From: JBCDAP01 sp038747915
GTDB lineage: Bacteria > Planctomycetota > Phycisphaerae > Phycisphaerales > UBA1924
Reading direction: 5' to 3'
Assembly: GCA_038747915.1 (NCBI GenBank)
Contig: JBCDJJ010000129.1
Coordinates: 1 to 5,301, forward strand
Length of the DNA stretch: 5,301 nucleotides
Of this stretch, positions 1 to 5,301 are shown piece by piece. The translations under genes and the position numbers were made by a program. Below the pieces are notes generated by a model. It was not told the origin of the DNA. It was given only the letters and a program-made list of their open reading frames with translations, and did not search any database. Positions within the stretch are counted from its first letter, which is position 1. The number at the start of each line of letters is the position of its first letter.

Positions 1-212
1 ATCGCCGCCTGCGCCGCGGCCGCCGCATCCTGTGCCGCCGCGGCCGCCTCGGCGACCTGCGCCGCCGCGTCCGCCTCGGCCGCCGCATCCGCGGCCGCGT
101 TCGCCTGAGAGGAGGCCGCGTCGCTCAGGCTCGTGTCCTGCGCCGCTGCGATCGGCGCGACCGCTGTCGCGACCGCGGCCACCACACTCCCCATCCCCCG
201 GCCGGATCTCAT
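1..212 (-). CDS. Alanine-rich exported protein, N-terminal part (runs off left edge)
   Basis: The frame is open from an ATG at 212 to the left edge, 70 full codons without a stop. Residues 1-24 look like a Sec signal peptide: arginines at 2 and 5, a hydrophobic V/A-rich core at about 9-21, and an AAA|QD cleavage site after residue 24. The mature part is about 60% alanine, with polar residues at seven-residue steps (D48, E55, D62; Q61, Q68), as in a long alanine-rich helix or coiled coil. At DNA level a 14-base unit, CGGCCGCCGCATCC on the plus strand, recurs at 17-30 and 77-90. No good Shine-Dalgarno precedes the ATG. An in-frame ATG at residue 7 (194-192) is an alternative start but would shorten the signal peptide's n-region. 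The exported prediction is fairly secure. The function is unknown: the visible part is low complexity and any folded domain lies outside the window. Confidence 0.72.
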   Translation of the reverse strand, partial: MRSGRGMGSVVAAVATAVAPIAAAQDTSLSDAASSQANAAADAAAEADAAAQVAEAAAAAQDAAAAAQAA

Positions 213-319
213 GCATGTGAGTGCGAGAGCGTGCATTCTTCGTCCTAACGTGTTCTTATGTTGTGATTCGAAACATCCCGGTGCGAAGACGAATGACGGT
301 GCAGGACCTCTCGTCGGGA

Positions 320-340
320 CAGGTCGGACCGACCGATCTG
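320..340. promoter_or_regulatory. Near-palindromic 21-mer, possible operator
   Basis: The half-sites CAGGTCGG (320-327) and CCGATCTG (333-340) are inverted copies differing at one position, around a five-base centre. Inside it, GGTCGG-A-CCGACC (322-334) is a perfect inverted repeat. It lies about 110 bp upstream of the alanine-rich gene's start and beyond the chemoreceptor's hairpin, so it sits in the promoter region of the downstream gene. This position and symmetry suit a dimeric regulator, but no promoter boxes are clear nearby and no regulator is encoded here. Confidence 0.2.
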
Positions 341-347
341 GTCCTTG

Positions 348-385
348 AATCGGTGCCGGCGTTTTCGTTCACGCCGGCACCGGTT
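348..385 (-). terminator. Hairpin terminator after the chemoreceptor gene
   Basis: A perfect 11-bp GC-rich stem (351-361 with 372-382, arm CGGTGCCGGCG) encloses a 10-base loop. Outward it can extend by a T-G wobble and two A-T pairs to 348 and 385. It begins about 50 bp beyond the chemoreceptor stop, as expected for a transcription terminator. Neither side carries a strong T-run (only GTTTG on the plus side, ATTC on the minus side), so it is not a textbook intrinsic terminator and could also act as an mRNA 3'-end barrier. Either way it separates the chemoreceptor from the alanine-rich gene. Confidence 0.5.
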
Positions 386-436
386 TGACCGGCGACCTCG
401 TGGCTGCTGGGTAGCAGGCCACTGGGAAGTAGTTAG

Positions 437-2455
437 TTAGTCTCGGGGGTATCGCGGGTCATCCGGGCTGACCGCGACCCACTTGCCGCCCTCATCAACC
501 CGCTTGGCCACGCTGTTGCGATCGGTCGTGAACCGGGCCACCGACTCCCGGAGCTTCAGCGCCTTGGCGTTGAGGTCCTGGGCGGCCTCGTTGGCGGTTC
601 GAGCGCCGGAGGCGGAGTCCTGCGTGAGGTTGGAGATCTTCAGGATCGACTCGGCGATGTGAACGCTCGTCGCCGACTGCTGCTCGGTCGCCGCGGCGAT
701 GCCCGCGACCATCGTCTGCAGCCCGTCGTTGGACGACCGGATCGACTCGAAGGTCTGGCCCGCTGCGCTGGCGAGTTCCACGCCCTTCTCCGCCCGTGCT
801 GTGCTCGCGTTGATCGTGTCGACCGCGGTGGAGGTGCCGCCCTGGATCTCCTGGATGCTCGCGGTCACCTGCTCGGTCGCGGTGGTGGTCCGCTCGGCGA
901 GCTTGCGCACCTCGTCGGCGACGACCGCGAACCCACGGCCGTGCTCGCCGGCCCGGGCCGCCTCGATCGCGGCGTTCAGGGCCAGCAGGTTGGTCTGATC
1001 GGCGATGTCGTTGATGACCGCGATGATCTCGCCGATCTGCTCGCTCTTGCGGCCGAGCTCGGTCACGCTCGCAGCGGAGTTGCGAACCTCCATCGCGATC
1101 GCTTCCACCTCGTTCACCGTCGAGGTCACGGCGCCCACACCCTCCTCGACGGCGGTGCGGTTGGTCTCGCCGGACTGCGCCGCGTCGGCGCTGTTGCGGG
1201 CGATGTCCGTCACGGTCTGGTTCATCTGCTCCATGGCGACCGAGACGTTCGTGGCCTGCTCCTCCTGCTCGCCGAGCCGCGTCGCGATCTCGCCGGAGGT
1301 CTGAGCGACTACCTCGGACTGACTGGCGACGCCCTCGCCGATCTCCTTCACGGAGTCCACGACCTCGGCGATCTTCTTCACGAAGGTGTTGAAGCTCTTG
1401 CCCAGCTCGCTGAACTCGTCGGTGCCGCGCTCACGCAGTCGGACGGTCAGGTCGCCGTCGCCGTTGGCGATCTCGCGGAGTCGGGCCACGACCGCGTTGA
1501 TGGGCTTGGTGATCGCGGTGCTCAGCAAGTATGCGGTGGCGACGCCGATAACGAAGCAGAGCCCGATGACGGCGAGCAAGATCAGTGTGACCTCGCTCCG
1601 CGCATCCGCGATGTTCTCGATGTTCTGACCCACATCAGTGATCAACGAATCTTTGATGTCGTTGGTCAAGCCGGCGATGTTGGGACCGAGCTTGTCCAGG
1701 GTCTCGTGGACGAGTTCGTCGCGCTGCGCGATCAGATCCCTGACCGACGAGAACTTGGCCAGGTAATTGTCAAAGTCGGCCGAGGCCGCTGCGAAGTGCT
1801 CGGCGACCGGGCTATCACTCGGGACGTCGTCGAGCGCGGCCTGAAGAGTATCCGCCCACTTGTTGAACGACGCGATGTCTTCGTCGGTGTGCGACCGGAT
1901 GTAGTGGTTCGCGTAGACACGAGCCAGCAGCAGGCTCTGCGCGGCGTTGGCCGCCAGGGCGGTGACCTCGGGGTCGCCATTGGCCGCGGCCACCTCGATC
2001 GCCTTGGTGAGCGACTGGCGGCTGGACTTGGCCGAGTCGTACATGTTCTCGATGAGCTCGTTCCGCTCGAAGATGATCTGCTCGACACGGTCGAAGGTGG
2101 TGTCGTAGATCGCGTACTCCTCCTCGATCTGACGGATCGCGGCGGCCCGTTCGGGGTTCTGGAAGCTGGCCTTGGATTCGGCGATTGATTTGAGGAGGGT
2201 CGCGGATGTCGCGTTGAACTTCTCGATGTCCTCCGGCTCGTTATTGATCAGGAAGTCTTTGACATGCATCCGGGCCATCAGCATGGACACCGCGGTGTCG
2301 CTGCCCGTCGCCAGGTCCACGGCCATCTCACCGAGGGCATCGGCGGATGCGGTGATCCGCGACTTGCCGAAGAGGGCCACTCCCCCGGAGGCGAGGCACA
2401 GGAGCAGGAGGATGCCGAATCCCAGAATGAGCCGAAGTTGGATCGTCCAGCGCAT
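437..2455 (-). CDS. Methyl-accepting chemotaxis protein with helical bimodular-type sensor
   Basis: This is a transmembrane chemoreceptor that would control the CheA kinase through a CheW-coupled array at the inner membrane. Domains in order: membrane helix 1 (about 7-29), an all-helical periplasmic sensor (about 30-287), membrane helix 2 (about 289-311), HAMP (about 312-365, beginning ITKPI), then the long antiparallel cytoplasmic signalling domain (about 370-645). The signalling tip is nearly canonical at 475-523, with DQTNLLALNAAIEAARAGE and then GRGFAVVADEVRKLAERT; E504 lies at the turn. A methylation-site match, AATEQQSATS, lies at 588-597, and AMEQMNQT (407-414) is a candidate on the other helix. 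The sensor is about 255 residues, twice a four-helix bundle, and contains two similar segments (58-91 and 176-208), as in HBM sensors such as Pseudomonas McpS. There is no NWETF-like C-terminal tether. The start is supported by the membrane helix right behind it; the ribosome site (GGGA, 9-12 bases upstream) is weak. Family certain, sensor class likely, ligand unknown. Confidence 0.96.
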   Translation of the reverse strand: MRWTIQLRLILGFGILLLLCLASGGVALFGKSRITASADALGEMAVDLATGSDTAVSMLMARMHVKDFLINNEPEDIEKFNATSATLLKSIAESKASFQNPERAAAIRQIEEEYAIYDTTFDRVEQIIFERNELIENMYDSAKSSRQSLTKAIEVAAANGDPEVTALAANAAQSLLLARVYANHYIRSHTDEDIASFNKWADTLQAALDDVPSDSPVAEHFAAASADFDNYLAKFSSVRDLIAQRDELVHETLDKLGPNIAGLTNDIKDSLITDVGQNIENIADARSEVTLILLAVIGLCFVIGVATAYLLSTAITKPINAVVARLREIANGDGDLTVRLRERGTDEFSELGKSFNTFVKKIAEVVDSVKEIGEGVASQSEVVAQTSGEIATRLGEQEEQATNVSVAMEQMNQTVTDIARNSADAAQSGETNRTAVEEGVGAVTSTVNEVEAIAMEVRNSAASVTELGRKSEQIGEIIAVINDIADQTNLLALNAAIEAARAGEHGRGFAVVADEVRKLAERTTTATEQVTASIQEIQGGTSTAVDTINASTARAEKGVELASAAGQTFESIRSSNDGLQTMVAGIAAATEQQSATSVHIAESILKISNLTQDSASGARTANEAAQDLNAKALKLRESVARFTTDRNSVAKRVDEGGKWVAVSPDDPRYPRD

Positions 2456-2758
2456 GTTTCATATCCCGTAAGCGGTGGTCGCCCCGAACATCGAAGCGAC
2501 GGTGGGATCTCTTGATGCACTTCTTCACCTGAGGTGTTCTGGGTAGCGGGCTGCGTCGAGGTGTCCCATGACTTGGTGGGTGTGAATGGACTTTCCTGCG
2601 CGCGCCTACCCGCCTACCCGAACGAAATAGACCCGATCACAAGACAACCCCTTGATGTGGCGGCGTTGTTTTCTGTATCGGTGCCCAAACCAACCCGGTG
2701 CATGGCGCGGGGCGTCTCCGGGGTGCGGGTGCACGGACTTCCTTGGGCGCGCGTGTTT
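2456..2758. other. Intergenic gap between carboxylase and chemoreceptor genes
   Basis: No gene is convincing in these 303 bp; the short frames crossing it have unprotein-like composition. It must hold the end of the carboxylase transcript and probably the chemoreceptor promoter. Visible landmarks are a small perfect palindrome, CACCT-G-AGGTG (2526-2536), about 70 bp upstream of the chemoreceptor start, and a tandem pair of CCTACCCG (2605-2612 and 2613-2620). I found no well-spaced -35/-10 pair, no sigma-28 or sigma-54 site, and no clear terminator hairpin. Confidence 0.6.
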
Positions 2759-4459
2759 TCAGACCTGCAGCACGCCGGTGCTGAAGTGTTGGTGCTCGGG
2801 GCGGTCGAACCAGCCGGTGTGTGTGCCCGCACCCGCGGCGTCGAGGGCGGCGGCGAGCTCGGTGCGTGTCTCGTGCGGCTGAATGATGCGGTCGACCCAG
2901 AGTCGGGCGGCGCCGTGGCGGATGTCCTGGTGCTGCTCGTAGGAGTCGGCGACGGCTTTGAGGATGCCGTCATGGGTCTCGCGGTCGATCTCCTCGCCGC
3001 GTCGCGCGCGGGCGCGCTCTTCGATCATGGCGAGCGTGCCGGTAGCGGAGGCAGCGGACATGACAGCGCAGCGTGCGCCGGGCCAAGCGAAGGTGAGGAA
3101 GGGCTCGAAAGCGCGGCCGCACATGGCGTAGTTGCCGGCGCCGTAGCTGCCCCCCAGGATGAGGACGATCTTGGGGACGATGCAGTTGCTCATGGCGTTG
3201 ACCATCTTGGCGCCGCTCCGGATGATGCCGGCCTGCTCGGAGTCGCGGCCGACCATGAAGCCGGACGTGTCGTGGAGGAAGATGAGGGGGAGCTTCCGCT
3301 GATTGCAGTCCATGATGAAGCGGGCGGCTTTATCGGCGGCATCGTCGTAGATGACGCCGGGCATGTTGACGGCGTAGTTCGGGCCCTCGAAGCCACCGGG
3401 CATGGTGCGTTTGGTGACCTGCTTCTGGTTGGCGACGATGCCGCAGGCGTGCCCACCGATGCGGGTGTAGCCGCAGACGAGGGACATGCCGTAGTCGGCC
3501 TTGTACTCGTCGAAGTCGGGGATGAGGTCTTCGTGCTCGGTGGCGGGGGCATCCTGCCTCCGCGAACGCGAGTCGACGACTGTCGCGATCACCTCGCGGA
3601 CGTCGTACTGGGCGGTGGGGTCGGCCGGGAAGATGTCGTAGATGGCTTCTGGCGTGCGCGCCGGTGCGGCGTTCTCGGTGGATCGGTCGTGTATGCGCAT
3701 CGCGTCGTGCTTGGCGACGAGCGAGCGGAGTCGCTCGAGGCAGGCCTCATCGCTCGGTTCTTTGAAGTCGATGGTGCCGGAGATGGCGGCGTGCATGGTG
3801 GCGCCGCCGAGTTCTTCGTCGGAGACCTCCTGGCCGATGGCGGCTTTGACGAGCGCGGGTCCGGCGAGGTAGAGGCCGCTGCCCTCGGTCATGAGGAGCG
3901 TGTCGCAGAGGACGGGGAGGTAGCCGCCGCCGGCGACGCAGTTGCCCATGATCGCGGCGATCTGTGGGATGCCTTCGGCGGAGAGGACGGCGTTGAGATA
4001 GAAGATGCGGCCGAAGTCGTCGGTGTCTGGGAAGACGTCTTCCTGCAGCGGCAGGAAGACGCCGGCGGAATCGACGAGGTAGAGCAGGGGCAATCGAGCG
4101 CGTCGTGCGATGGTCTGGGCGCGGATGATCTTCTTACAGGTCATCGGGAAAAACGCACCGGCCTTCACGGTCGCGTCGTTGGCGATGATCATGCAGAGGC
4201 GATCCTCGACGGGCCCGATGCCGGTGACGACGCCGGCGGCGGGCGCCCCGCCGTGTTCGGCGTACATGTTGTGGGCGGCCCAGAGGGCCAGTTCCTGGAA
4301 GCGGCCGGGGTCGTCGACGAGGCCCTCGATGCGTTCGCGTGCGGTGAGGCGGTCTTTGGAGTGCTGACGGTCGATGGCGTTGGTGCCGCCGCCGAGGCGG
4401 GTCTCGGCCTCGGTGTGCTGGAACTGCTCGTTGAGGGCGCGGAGGGGGTTGATGGGCAT
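2759..4459 (-). CDS. Acyl-CoA carboxylase carboxyltransferase (beta) subunit, probably methylcrotonyl-CoA type
   Basis: This is the carboxyltransferase half of a biotin-dependent acyl-CoA carboxylase. It moves the carboxyl group from carboxybiotin on the alpha subunit to an acyl-CoA in the cytoplasm. Two crotonase-like halves are present: the N domain (about 35-295) with IANDATVKAG (91-101), SAGVFLPLQEDVFPD (131-145) and the glycine-rich loop MGNCVAGGGY (171-180); and the C domain (about 310-540) with MPGGFEGPNYAVNMPG (353-368), HDTSGFMVG (396-404) and LGGSYGAGNYAMCGRA (435-450). The LPLQEDVFPD-HFGR-like block, LAGPALVKAA (198-207) and GNYAMCGRAFEP favour methylcrotonyl-CoA over propionyl- or acetyl-CoA carboxylase, and 566 residues is close to the usual size. 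One odd block, AVMSAASATGTL (465-476), replaces the AVMGGEQAA usual in methylcrotonyl enzymes. No biotin-carboxylase alpha subunit, isovaleryl-CoA dehydrogenase or enoyl-CoA hydratase gene is in the window. The start at 4459 has a GAGAG site 7-11 bases upstream. Family near certain; substrate moderately supported. Confidence 0.95.
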   Translation of the reverse strand: MPINPLRALNEQFQHTEAETRLGGGTNAIDRQHSKDRLTARERIEGLVDDPGRFQELALWAAHNMYAEHGGAPAAGVVTGIGPVEDRLCMIIANDATVKAGAFFPMTCKKIIRAQTIARRARLPLLYLVDSAGVFLPLQEDVFPDTDDFGRIFYLNAVLSAEGIPQIAAIMGNCVAGGGYLPVLCDTLLMTEGSGLYLAGPALVKAAIGQEVSDEELGGATMHAAISGTIDFKEPSDEACLERLRSLVAKHDAMRIHDRSTENAAPARTPEAIYDIFPADPTAQYDVREVIATVVDSRSRRQDAPATEHEDLIPDFDEYKADYGMSLVCGYTRIGGHACGIVANQKQVTKRTMPGGFEGPNYAVNMPGVIYDDAADKAARFIMDCNQRKLPLIFLHDTSGFMVGRDSEQAGIIRSGAKMVNAMSNCIVPKIVLILGGSYGAGNYAMCGRAFEPFLTFAWPGARCAVMSAASATGTLAMIEERARARRGEEIDRETHDGILKAVADSYEQHQDIRHGAARLWVDRIIQPHETRTELAAALDAAGAGTHTGWFDRPEHQHFSTGVLQV

Positions 4460-4465
4460 GGTGTT

Positions 4466-4489
4466 CTCTCGAGCCGCGTGTGGGGCTCG
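4466..4489 (-). promoter_or_regulatory. Ribosome site and leader hairpin of the carboxylase gene
   Basis: In minus-strand reading, GAGAG (4470-4466) lies 7-11 bases before the ATG and is the only purine-rich stretch there, so it supports this start. Directly upstream, and sharing its first base, is a 6-bp stem (4470-4475 with 4484-4489, CGAGCC/GGCTCG) with an 8-base loop. Folded in the mRNA, it would sit against the ribosome site and could lower initiation. The stem is short and may be chance in GC-rich DNA. Confidence 0.35.
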
Positions 4490-4586
4490 GAAGATAGCTC
4501 AGGGGGGTGTTGGCTTGCGGTGGGCGGCGGGGGTGTTGTGGGAGTTGAGGGGTGGATGGGGGATAGATTGGTGCGCGGGAGTCTGG

Positions 4587-4612
4587 CACGCGCGCTGGCG
4601 CCCGCGGCTCGG
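4587..4612 (+). repeat. Degenerate copy of the GC-rich palindromic element
   Basis: This 26-base stretch matches the element at 5011-5036 at 22 of 26 positions, in the same orientation. The last 15 bases (GCGCCCGCGGCTCGG, 4598-4612 except one loop-side base) are identical, and all four differences fall in the left half. Those changes break the left arm of the palindrome, so this copy would fold less well than the other. Confidence 0.6.
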
Positions 4613-4627
4613 ATTGCGGGTGTTGCT

Positions 4628-4786
4628 CCGAGTGGCATCGCGGAGGAGGGTGGTGGCGGCTCTTCGGCGTATCTCGGCGGATGCGTTGGGATCGGTGGCG
4701 GTGGGGGAAGCGAGCGTGGCGAGGAGCGCAGCACGGTGTTGGGCGGCGCTGATGAGTTGCTTGAGGAGTGGTGCGGCTTTGGGCGA
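4628..4786 (-). pseudogene. Possible remnant of a small helical protein gene
   Basis: In one minus frame a run of about 53 codons translates to protein-like, helix-prone sequence, including LLKQLISAAQHRAALLATL and then AEIRRRAATTLLRDA. It has a leucine/alanine/arginine pattern and mostly C in third positions. On both sides the same frame falls back to proline/histidine/threonine-rich nonsense. No ATG lies in frame just upstream; the only one is far away at 5266, and the frame crosses both GC-rich repeats. The pattern resembles the tail of small alanine/leucine-rich helical proteins, but I do not recognise a family. It could be a decayed gene fragment or a by-product of strand-skewed composition. 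Confidence 0.22.
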
Positions 4787-5010
4787 GTGTGTCGGGTGTG
4801 CGCGCGGCCATGCGGCGAGTGTGCGCGAGCGCCGGTGTGTTGTCACCGAGAGCGGGTGGACTTTGATGGTGATGGTGGAGTTTTTGGGCGCAGGTGATGG
4901 GTGTGTGCGCACGGGGGTGGTGATGATGGCGCGTGGTGGGCCTGGTGAGGGAGGATCTCTCGCGGTGCCTCTTGATGTGGTTGGTGTGCTTGAAGTTGGT
5001 GGTGGGCTGG

Positions 5011-5036
5011 TCCGCGGGCTTGCGCCCGCGGCTCGG
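5011..5036 (+). repeat. GC-rich palindromic repeat, intact copy
   Basis: An 8-bp perfect stem, CCGCGGGC (5012-5019) with GCCCGCGG (5024-5031), encloses a TTGC loop and is followed by CTCGG. A second, degenerate copy lies 424 bp to the left. The CCGCGGGC-TTGC-GCCCGCGG form resembles short dispersed hairpin repeats that I associate with planctomycete intergenic DNA. The function is unknown; such elements may be mobilised REP-like sequences or mRNA-end structures. Confidence 0.65.
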
Positions 5037-5186
5037 TGTTGAGAGATGGTGCTGCGTTGGGTGTGTGGTGCCGAAGTGAAACAATTTGGTGTGTGTTCCA
5101 GGCGCTTCGCGGTGCTCAGCGTCGGCGTCCGTTGGAGAGGGAGTGATGTCTGGGGCTCTTTAGTGCGTTCCAAGTCAATTCGTCGC

Positions 5187-5264
5187 GGGTGCCACTGGTG
5201 GCTTGCCCACCAGTGCGAACGCCAAAGCCCTTGAACACTGGCGGGCAAGCCGCCAGTGGCACCC
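5187..5264. repeat. Inverted pair of REP-like hairpins (REPIN/BIME-like element)
   Basis: Two 29-base arms (5187-5215 and 5236-5264) are inverted copies matching at 27 of 29 positions, around a 20-base spacer. Each arm is itself a palindrome: CACTGGTGG/CCACCAGTG on the left (5193-5201 with 5207-5215) and CACTGGCGG/CCGCCAGTG on the right (5236-5244 with 5250-5258), with five-base loops CTTGC and GCAAG. Each arm carries a GGGTGC tail on its outer side. The only two differences form one exchanged base pair, T-A on the left and C-G on the right, so both hairpins stay perfect. This is the architecture of paired REP sequences moved by RAYT (TnpA-REP) transposases. No such transposase gene is in the window. 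The pair could also act as a bidirectional transcript end. Confidence 0.88.
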
Positions 5265-5301
5265 AAGTCGCGGAGTCGGTCGATCCACCGCTGAGACTGG
5301 C

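Larger units (their letters stand above)
4490..5010. other. Strand-skewed region without a convincing gene
   Basis: The plus strand here is extremely rich in G relative to C: by hand count the line 4501-4560 has about 38 G and 4 C, and 4741-4800 about 31 G and 8 C. The minus strand is therefore C- and A-rich and poor in G and T. All three minus frames stay open over long stretches (for example 5084-4134 and 5266-4499) because stop codons need T, so openness does not indicate a gene. The translations are mostly proline, threonine, histidine and arginine, unlike a folded protein, apart from one short stretch at 4628-4786. The region should contain the carboxylase promoter and leader, but I see no clear promoter boxes. 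Confidence 0.55.

Noticed and set aside
32..348. Two short plus-strand frames at the left edge
   Set aside because: They are shadows of the minus-strand alanine-rich gene, which has a proper signal peptide.
659..2188. A 509-codon plus-strand open frame
   Set aside because: It is antisense to the chemoreceptor gene, a mirror of its codon bias, with an Arg/Leu/Asp/Gly-dominated translation.
2534..4897. A 787-codon plus-strand open frame
   Set aside because: It lies antisense to the well-recognised carboxylase gene and is open only because of high GC codon bias; its translation is Gly/Val/Asp/Ala-rich with no family resemblance.
4134..5084. A 316-codon minus-strand open frame overlapping the carboxylase start
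   Set aside because: It reads a different frame of the carboxylase gene at its 3' end and low-complexity His/Pro/Arg sequence elsewhere.
5150..5180. Promoter reading TTGACT on the minus strand
   Set aside because: TTGACT is followed by TAAAGA only 10 bases away, and nothing like a -10 box occurs at 16-18 bases.
5187..5264. CRISPR array
   Set aside because: There are only two repeat units, they are inverted rather than direct, and there is a single 20-base spacer with no cas genes.
5187..5264. Terminal inverted repeats of an insertion sequence
   Set aside because: Only 20 bases lie between the arms, so there is no room for a transposase, and no target-site duplication is visible.
4499..5266. 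A 255-codon minus-strand open frame
   Set aside because: It starts inside the REPIN-like repeat, runs across both GC-rich repeats, and is rich in Pro/Thr/His/Arg; openness follows from the lack of T on that strand. Only a short internal stretch looks protein-like and is listed separately.

Overview
The window is high-GC bacterial DNA. Everything recognisably coding reads from the minus strand, so gene order in transcription runs from high to low coordinates: an acyl-CoA carboxylase carboxyltransferase subunit (4459 to 2759), a methyl-accepting chemotaxis protein (2455 to 437), and the first 70 codons of an alanine-rich exported protein that leaves the window at its left edge (212 to 1). The very high GC, the hairpin repeats built around GGCTTGC loops, and the Gram-negative style chemoreceptor and signal peptide suggest a planctomycete, possibly of the Phycisphaerae. 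That placement rests on general familiarity with such repeats, not on a search.

Layout. Positions 1-212 hold the 5' part of the alanine-rich secreted protein. Positions 213-436 are intergenic, with a perfect 11-bp hairpin that probably ends the chemoreceptor transcript and a near-palindromic 21-mer that could be an operator. The 672-codon chemoreceptor has a two-module helical periplasmic sensor, a HAMP domain and a standard cytoplasmic signalling hairpin. A 303-bp gap without a gene separates it from the 566-codon carboxylase subunit, whose closest resemblance is to the beta chain of methylcrotonyl-CoA carboxylase (leucine breakdown). The last 840 bp hold no convincing gene. This stretch has a very strong excess of G over C on the plus strand, two copies of a GC-rich palindromic element, a short stretch that may be a gene remnant, and at 5187-5264 a pair of inverted hairpin repeats arranged like a REPIN or BIME.

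Functional links. Nothing shows that the three genes work together. The gaps (224 and 303 bp) and the likely terminator argue for separate transcription units. The chemoreceptor has no cheA, cheW, cheR or cheB neighbour here, and the carboxylase subunit has no biotin-carboxylase partner here, so both must rely on partners encoded elsewhere. The most distinctive material is the repeat-rich non-coding region on the right; I see no sign of a new multi-gene system.
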